This document shows, in pieces, positions 6,050-8,745 of a DNA stretch of 8,745 nt (positions are counted from its first letter, which is position 1; the number at the start of each line of letters is the position of its first letter). The stretch covers positions 1-8,745 of the forward strand of contig JANXDQ010000003.1 of assembly GCA_025059415.1 (NCBI GenBank). The letters run 5' to 3'. The notes beneath the pieces were generated by a model. That model did not search any database and was not told the DNA's origin. It saw nothing but the letters and a program-made list of their open reading frames with translations. The position numbers and the translations under genes were made by a program. This DNA comes from Aigarchaeota archaeon. GTDB lineage: Archaea; Thermoproteota; Nitrososphaeria_A; Caldarchaeales; Wolframiiraptoraceae.

Positions 6050-6556
6050 TTGGACGACATTAAAAATATATGTGAAGAATGTACTCCATTTTGTTGTATG
6101 AGGAGGAAGATCGACGTCGATCATAAGGACTTAAGGATATTAGCTATCCTCCAGGGGGATGGAAGGGCCTCTTATGCTGAGATCGCGAAGGATCTAGATA
6201 TGAGTGAGGCCGCTGTCTACTCCCGCATCCAAAAGCTTCTTAAGAACCACGTGATAAAGAAGATACAAGCCATCTTAGATCCGGAGAAGCTAGGATACAA
6301 TGTCACGGCTTTTATAGCCGTTACCGCGCAGCCGGCTAAATACACTAAAGTCCTAGAAGACCTATCGAAGATTTCGGAGGTTCTAGAGGTACATGATGTT
6401 ACGGGCCAGCATTACTGCTTAGTTAAGGTGAGGACTAAGGATAAGGAGGAGCTCGCGAAGATCCTGGATAAGATAGGTGCTTTGGATGGCATCATATCCA
6501 CTGAAACTAGGATAGTATTGAGGACCATTAAAGAGAGCTATGATCTTCCAATTTAA
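6050..6556 (+). CDS. Lrp/AsnC-family transcriptional regulator with Cys-containing N-terminal extension
   Basis: It is a DNA-binding regulator of the feast/famine type. The helix-turn-helix domain spans about 24-72, with KDLRILAILQGDGRASYAEIAKDL and the recognition region MSEAAVYSRIQKLLKNHVIKK. The C-terminal ligand-sensing RAM domain spans about 80-160 and ends TETRIVLRTIKESYDLPI. With the TTG start it has 168 residues. The first 20 form an extension with Cys8, Cys11, Cys15 and Cys16, followed by MRRKID. Starting at the ATG at 6098 gives 152 residues, closer to the usual length, without the cysteines. Neither start has a Shine-Dalgarno sequence and each has a TATA-like box about 30 bases upstream. 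An out-of-frame ATG at 6043 opens only six codons. The gene is divergent from the deacetylase and convergent with the HAD gene, sharing a palindrome with its end. The ligand and targets are unknown. Confidence 0.92.
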   Translation: MDDIKNICEECTPFCCMRRKIDVDHKDLRILAILQGDGRASYAEIAKDLDMSEAAVYSRIQKLLKNHVIKKIQAILDPEKLGYNVTAFIAVTAQPAKYTKVLEDLSKISEVLEVHDVTGQHYCLVKVRTKDKEELAKILDKIGALDGIISTETRIVLRTIKESYDLPI

Positions 6557-6561
6557 ATTGG
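6548..6561. repeat. Perfect 14-bp palindrome shared by two convergent gene ends
   Basis: CCAATTTAAATTGG reads identically on both strands. On the plus strand CCA-ATT-TAA are the last codons of the Lrp gene. On the minus strand the same CCA-ATT-TAA end the HAD gene. Both proteins therefore finish Pro-Ile, and the genes overlap by four bases (6553-6556). It may be a shared transcript-end signal or a protein-binding site. No T-rich tail follows on either strand, so intrinsic termination is not clear. Confidence 0.6.
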
Positions 6562-7356
6562 AGATGCGAAGAGCTCATCAACCAGCTCCCGCAGATTCTT
6601 GAAGACATAGGTAGGTCTGAGGGCACTTGGTATCTTGTCAAGGTCCTCCTCCTTCGTGACCCCCGTCAAGATGAGGGCTGTATCAGCTCCAATGACCCTG
6701 CCAGACTGAACATCGGTGTCGACCCTATCTCCGACCACCAGCACCTCGGAGGAGCCCATCCCCAACTTCTCCAAAGCTATGTCCATCACTATCCTCGAGG
6801 GCTTCCCTATTATTATTGGATCGACATTGGTCATTGCCTTAAATGGGGCAATGATCGCTCCGGACCCGGGTTCAAGTCCATCTGGCCCGGGGTGGGTTGG
6901 GTCCGGGTTTGTGCCTATGAAGACCGCCCCCTTGAGGATGGCCCTGAGCCCTGCCTTGAGCTTCTCGTAATTAATTCCCCTATCATGGCCCACGATGAGG
7001 TAGTCCGCCTGATCCCACTCATTTAAGCTGAGGATTTTATGGCCGATTTTCCTGCAATAAACCTCGACGCCCTCGCCGGCGAAGATAAGCACTCTACTCG
7101 GCCCCGACCTCGAGTAGATATATAGGGCGGTTGCCTCGCCGACTGTTAGGACATTTCCAGGATCGCAATCGACGCCCATTTTTCGAAGCATTTCCGCAGA
7201 ACTCTCTGAGGTCTTCCCCGGATTATTCGTCACATAGAGTATCTTAATGCCCAAATCATTTAACCTCTTCAAGGCATCCACAGCGCCCGCCGTGGGCTTG
7301 TCACCGACATATACACAACCATCTAAATCCATGATTACGCCGCGGTAACGCTTCAT
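6553..7356 (-). CDS. HAD-IIA family hydrolase (NagD/phosphoglycolate-phosphatase-like sugar phosphatase)
   Basis: It is a Mg-dependent phosphatase of small phosphometabolites. Numbered from the ATG at 7356 (267 residues, normal for the family), motif I is MDLDGCVY with nucleophile Asp10 and acid/base Asp12, motif II is VTNN with Thr43, motif III is GKPSR with Lys185, and motif IV is GDRVDTD with Asp210, Asp213 and Asp215. The C2 cap holds the hallmark FIGTNPDPTHPGPDGLEPGSGA, spanning about 146-167. The frame is open back to an ATG at 7428, but those extra 24 codons (IKII, LVLVM) run through A/T-rich promoter-like sequence and are not family-like. A TATA-like box 28 bases before 7356 supports the shorter form; an ATG at 7365 is also possible. 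The substrate is not predictable; phosphoglycolate, nucleotide and glycerol phosphates are options. It is convergent with the Lrp gene and divergent from the PadR gene. Confidence 0.92.
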   Translation of the reverse strand: MKRYRGVIMDLDGCVYVGDKPTAGAVDALKRLNDLGIKILYVTNNPGKTSESSAEMLRKMGVDCDPGNVLTVGEATALYIYSRSGPSRVLIFAGEGVEVYCRKIGHKILSLNEWDQADYLIVGHDRGINYEKLKAGLRAILKGAVFIGTNPDPTHPGPDGLEPGSGAIIAPFKAMTNVDPIIIGKPSRIVMDIALEKLGMGSSEVLVVGDRVDTDVQSGRVIGADTALILTGVTKEEDLDKIPSALRPTYVFKNLRELVDELFASPI

Positions 7357-7380
7357 CTCCAGCATCACTAATACGAGTAC

Positions 7381-7388
7381 CCTTAAAG
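7381..7388 (-). promoter_or_regulatory. Candidate TATA box for the HAD phosphatase gene
   Basis: The minus strand reads CTTTAAGG, about 28 bases before the ATG at 7356. Together with the lack of a well-spaced ribosome site this points to a leaderless start there, rather than at 7428. Confidence 0.4.
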
Positions 7389-7403
7389 GATTCCGCGAGA
7401 TAA

Positions 7404-7416
7404 TTTTAATTTTAGA
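7404..7416 (+). promoter_or_regulatory. Candidate TATA region for the PadR-like gene
   Basis: TTTTAATTTTAGA is the most A/T-rich stretch in the divergent HAD/PadR gap. Its right half (ATTTTAGA) is about 34 bases before the ATG at 7447, predicting a leader of roughly 6-8 bases. No Shine-Dalgarno sequence is present. Confidence 0.4.
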
Positions 7417-7446
7417 TCTTCGATCCATGTTTGGAGCGATGTTGAA

Positions 7447-7773
7447 ATGGGCGCCGCCTATAGAAGGCTGATGAGAAAATTAACAATAGAGAACCTATGG
7501 CTGTATGTAGTGAGCCTCTTGAAAGAGGGGCCGCTATACGGCTATGAGATCCGGGAGAAGATAGAGAAGAACTTCGGATTTAAGCCTGGGAAAGTGACCT
7601 GCTACATGGTCTTGTATAAACTAGAGTCCGAGGGCCTAATCTCCTCCAAATACCCCCAAAAGAAAACTGAGAGCCTGGGACCTCAACGCAAATACTACGT
7701 TCTAACAGCTAAAGGCGAAAAGGCCTTGGAGCAGGCTAAATCCTTTTTGAGGAAACTTGTGCATGAGCTCTAG
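7447..7773 (+). CDS. PadR-like winged helix-turn-helix transcriptional regulator
   Basis: It is a small DNA-binding regulator of 108 residues, essentially one winged-helix domain. The family pattern is clear: LTIENLWLYVVSLLKEGPLYGYEIREKI (12-39), a recognition region KVTCYMVLYKLESEGLISSK, then the wing QRKYYVLTAKGEKALEQAKSFLRKL. The long C-terminal dimerisation helices of classical PadR are missing, as in the short archaeal members. Residues 1-10 are basic and precede the domain; an in-frame ATG at 7471 is the alternative start. The gene is divergent from the HAD phosphatase and lies 67 bases upstream of ino1 in the same direction. Two related palindromes fill that gap and begin at its own stop codon, so control of ino1 by this protein is a reasonable guess. 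I saw no copy of those sites in front of its own promoter. The effector is unknown. Confidence 0.88.
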   Translation: MGAAYRRLMRKLTIENLWLYVVSLLKEGPLYGYEIREKIEKNFGFKPGKVTCYMVLYKLESEGLISSKYPQKKTESLGPQRKYYVLTAKGEKALEQAKSFLRKLVHEL

Positions 7774-7790
7774 TTCATGGATGCGAACTA
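7771..7790. promoter_or_regulatory. Operator-like inverted repeat 1 upstream of ino1
   Basis: TAGTTCATGGATGCGAACTA has 6-base arms (TAGTTC/GAACTA) around 8 bases. Its first three bases are the stop codon of the PadR-like gene. It matches the next repeat at 14 of 20 positions and abuts it, which suggests two sites for the same dimeric protein. It was found by eye and the binding protein is unknown. Confidence 0.5.
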
Positions 7791-7808
7791 TTTCACGACT
7801 GTGAAATA
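7789..7808. promoter_or_regulatory. Operator-like inverted repeat 2, next to the ino1 TATA box
   Basis: TATTTCACGACTGTGAAATA has perfect 8-base arms around GACT. It ends one base before the TATA box, so a protein bound here would cover the transcription factor B recognition position. That location fits repression, or activation by recruitment. It shares the pattern TA-x-TTCA...TG-x-GAA-x-TA with repeat 1, centre to centre 18 bases. Confidence 0.6.
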
Positions 7809-7809
7809 C

Positions 7810-7817
7810 TTATATAT
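7810..7817 (+). promoter_or_regulatory. TATA box of ino1
   Basis: TTATATAT is the clearest TATA box in the window, centred 27 bases before the ino1 ATG. This implies a leaderless transcript. It sits directly downstream of the operator-like palindrome. Confidence 0.7.
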
Positions 7818-7840
7818 CAAATAAAATTACTTTGATTGGC

Positions 7841-8745
7841 ATGTCCAAGCTAAGGGTTGCGATTATAGGGGTTGGAAATTGCGCTTCAGCCCTTGTTCAA
7901 GGAGTTCACTACTATAGGGATGCTGATGAAAACGAGTTTGTGCCAGGTTTAATGCATGTTAGGCTCGGACCATATCATGTAGGAGATATAGAGTTTGTTG
8001 CTGCATTCGATATAGACAAGAACAAGGTTGGAAAAGATCTCTCAGAGGCTATTTTCGCCCCTCCAAATTGCACAATGAAGTTCGCGGATGTCCCGAAGCT
8101 CGGCGTCGAGGTGATGAGGGGGATGACCCATGATAGCCTAGGGAAATATTTACAGGGTGTTATCGAGAAGCACCCCTCTCCGACAGTAGATGTCGCCGAT
8201 GTCTTCAAAAGCACGGGAGCAGACGTCGTCATAAATTTCCTACCAGTTGGAAGTGAGTCCGCCACCAAATGGTACGTTGAACAAGCCCTAGAGGCCGGCG
8301 TCGCCTTCGTCAACGGCATACCCGTCTTCATCGCGAGAGAACCTAGATGGCAAGCGATCTTCGAGAAGAGGGGCGTGCCACTTATCGGAGATGATGTCAA
8401 GAGCCAGGTTGGGGCCACGATCCTCCATAGAGTCCTCGTCAAGCTACTCGTGGACAGGGGCGTGAAGATTGATAGGACCTATCAACTGAACTTCGGCGGG
8501 AATACGGACTTCCTGAATATGTTGGAGCGTGAGAGGCTGACGTCGAAGAAGATCTCCAAGACCGCGGCGATCACAAGTCTAATACCATATGACATTGGGG
8601 AGAAGAACGTCCACATCGGGCCGAGCGATTACGTCCCATGGCTCGCCGATAGGAAGTGGTGCTATATCAGGATAGAGGGAACGGCTTTCGGAGGATGCCC
8701 CCTAAACATCGAGGCAAAGCTCGAGGTCTGGGATAGCCCCAATTC
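7841..8745 (+). CDS. ino1: Inositol-1-phosphate (inositol-3-phosphate) synthase, first 301 residues (cut by window edge)
   Basis: It converts glucose 6-phosphate to inositol 1-phosphate in an NAD-dependent oxidation, aldol and reduction sequence. In archaea the product feeds inositol-phosphate ether lipids and, in some thermophiles, di-inositol phosphate. The frame is open to the last base, 301 codons of about 360-370 expected. It closely resembles the mycobacterial type as I remember it: NAD loop GVGNCASALVQG (10-21), VPGLMHVRLGPYHV (34-47), LPVGSE (134-139), GDDVKSQVGAT (183-193), NFGGNTDFLNMLERERL (217-233), SKKISK with predicted active-site Lys236 and Lys240, HIGPSDYVPWLADRKW with Lys272, and LEVWDSPN at the edge. 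The last active-site lysine of the family lies beyond the window. The ATG is fixed by a strong TATA box 27 bases upstream and no ribosome site. A PadR-like gene and two palindromes precede it. Confidence 0.96.
   Translation, partial: MSKLRVAIIGVGNCASALVQGVHYYRDADENEFVPGLMHVRLGPYHVGDIEFVAAFDIDKNKVGKDLSEAIFAPPNCTMKFADVPKLGVEVMRGMTHDSLGKYLQGVIEKHPSPTVDVADVFKSTGADVVINFLPVGSESATKWYVEQALEAGVAFVNGIPVFIAREPRWQAIFEKRGVPLIGDDVKSQVGATILHRVLVKLLVDRGVKIDRTYQLNFGGNTDFLNMLERERLTSKKISKTAAITSLIPYDIGEKNVHIGPSDYVPWLADRKWCYIRIEGTAFGGCPLNIEAKLEVWDSPN

Noticed and set aside
7413..7426. Short inverted element GATC-TTC-GATC between the HAD and PadR genes
   Set aside because: Four-base arms are too short to support a site, and it does not resemble the palindromes before ino1.
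7357..7428. N-terminal extension of the HAD phosphatase to the ATG at 7428
   Set aside because: The extra residues are not family-like, the DNA is A/T-rich promoter-type sequence, and a TATA-like box fits the start at 7356 better.
7975..8442. 155-residue minus-strand open frame inside ino1
   Set aside because: It is the reverse shadow of the conserved ino1 coding sequence, with no family features.
1..8745. Search for CRISPR arrays, tRNA genes, insertion sequences, att sites or defence genes
   Set aside because: No regular repeats, cloverleaf-like sequence, transposase motifs or defence domains were seen; every sizeable stretch is occupied by a housekeeping-type gene.

Overview
The window looks like a chromosomal segment of an archaeon, probably a thermophilic member of the Thermoproteota/TACK side, although the sequence does not fix the lineage. 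Four things point to archaea: a PAC2-family proteasome-assembly homologue with a C-terminal HbYX-type tail, an archaeal-style Hsp20, TATA-like boxes about 24-31 bases before the first codon of genes that begin transcription units, and strong GGAGG/GAGGTGAT ribosome sites in front of genes inside units. TTG and GTG starts and AGG/AGA arginine codons are common. Genes are packed tightly, with no gap over about 115 bases. I see no tRNA or rRNA gene, insertion sequence, integrase or CRISPR array.

Layout. Positions 1-3661, minus strand: acetyl-CoA synthetase (acs), then malate dehydrogenase (mdh), then a class II HMG-CoA reductase (mvaA) that runs off the left edge. A 103-base divergent promoter region separates acs from a plus-strand pair: the PAC2 protein and Hsp20 (3765-4957). 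The Hsp20 gene ends in a 14-base convergent overlap with an AcuC-like deacetylase (5936-4944, minus). After another divergent region comes an Lrp/AsnC regulator (6050-6556, plus). It meets a HAD-IIA phosphatase (7356-6553, minus) at a 14-bp palindrome that supplies the last three codons of both genes. A third divergent region leads to a PadR-like regulator (7447-7773, plus) and then inositol-1-phosphate synthase (ino1), which runs off the right edge.

How the genes may work together (inference). Acs makes acetyl-CoA, MvaA uses acetyl-CoA-derived HMG-CoA to make mevalonate for isoprenoid ether lipids, and Ino1 supplies inositol phosphate for lipid headgroups or compatible solutes. Central carbon and membrane-lipid supply is therefore a theme at both ends. 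The AcuC-like deacetylase lies within 1.3 kb of acs, whose protein keeps the lysine that acetylation silences in other organisms, so reversible acetylation of Acs is plausible. The PAC2-Hsp20 pair looks like a small protein-quality-control operon.

Most genes belong to known families and no wholly new system is evident. The best leads are the tandem related 20-bp palindromes before ino1, the PAC2(HbYX)-Hsp20 operon, the Acs/AcuC pairing, and the bacterial-type HMG-CoA reductase in an archaeal context.
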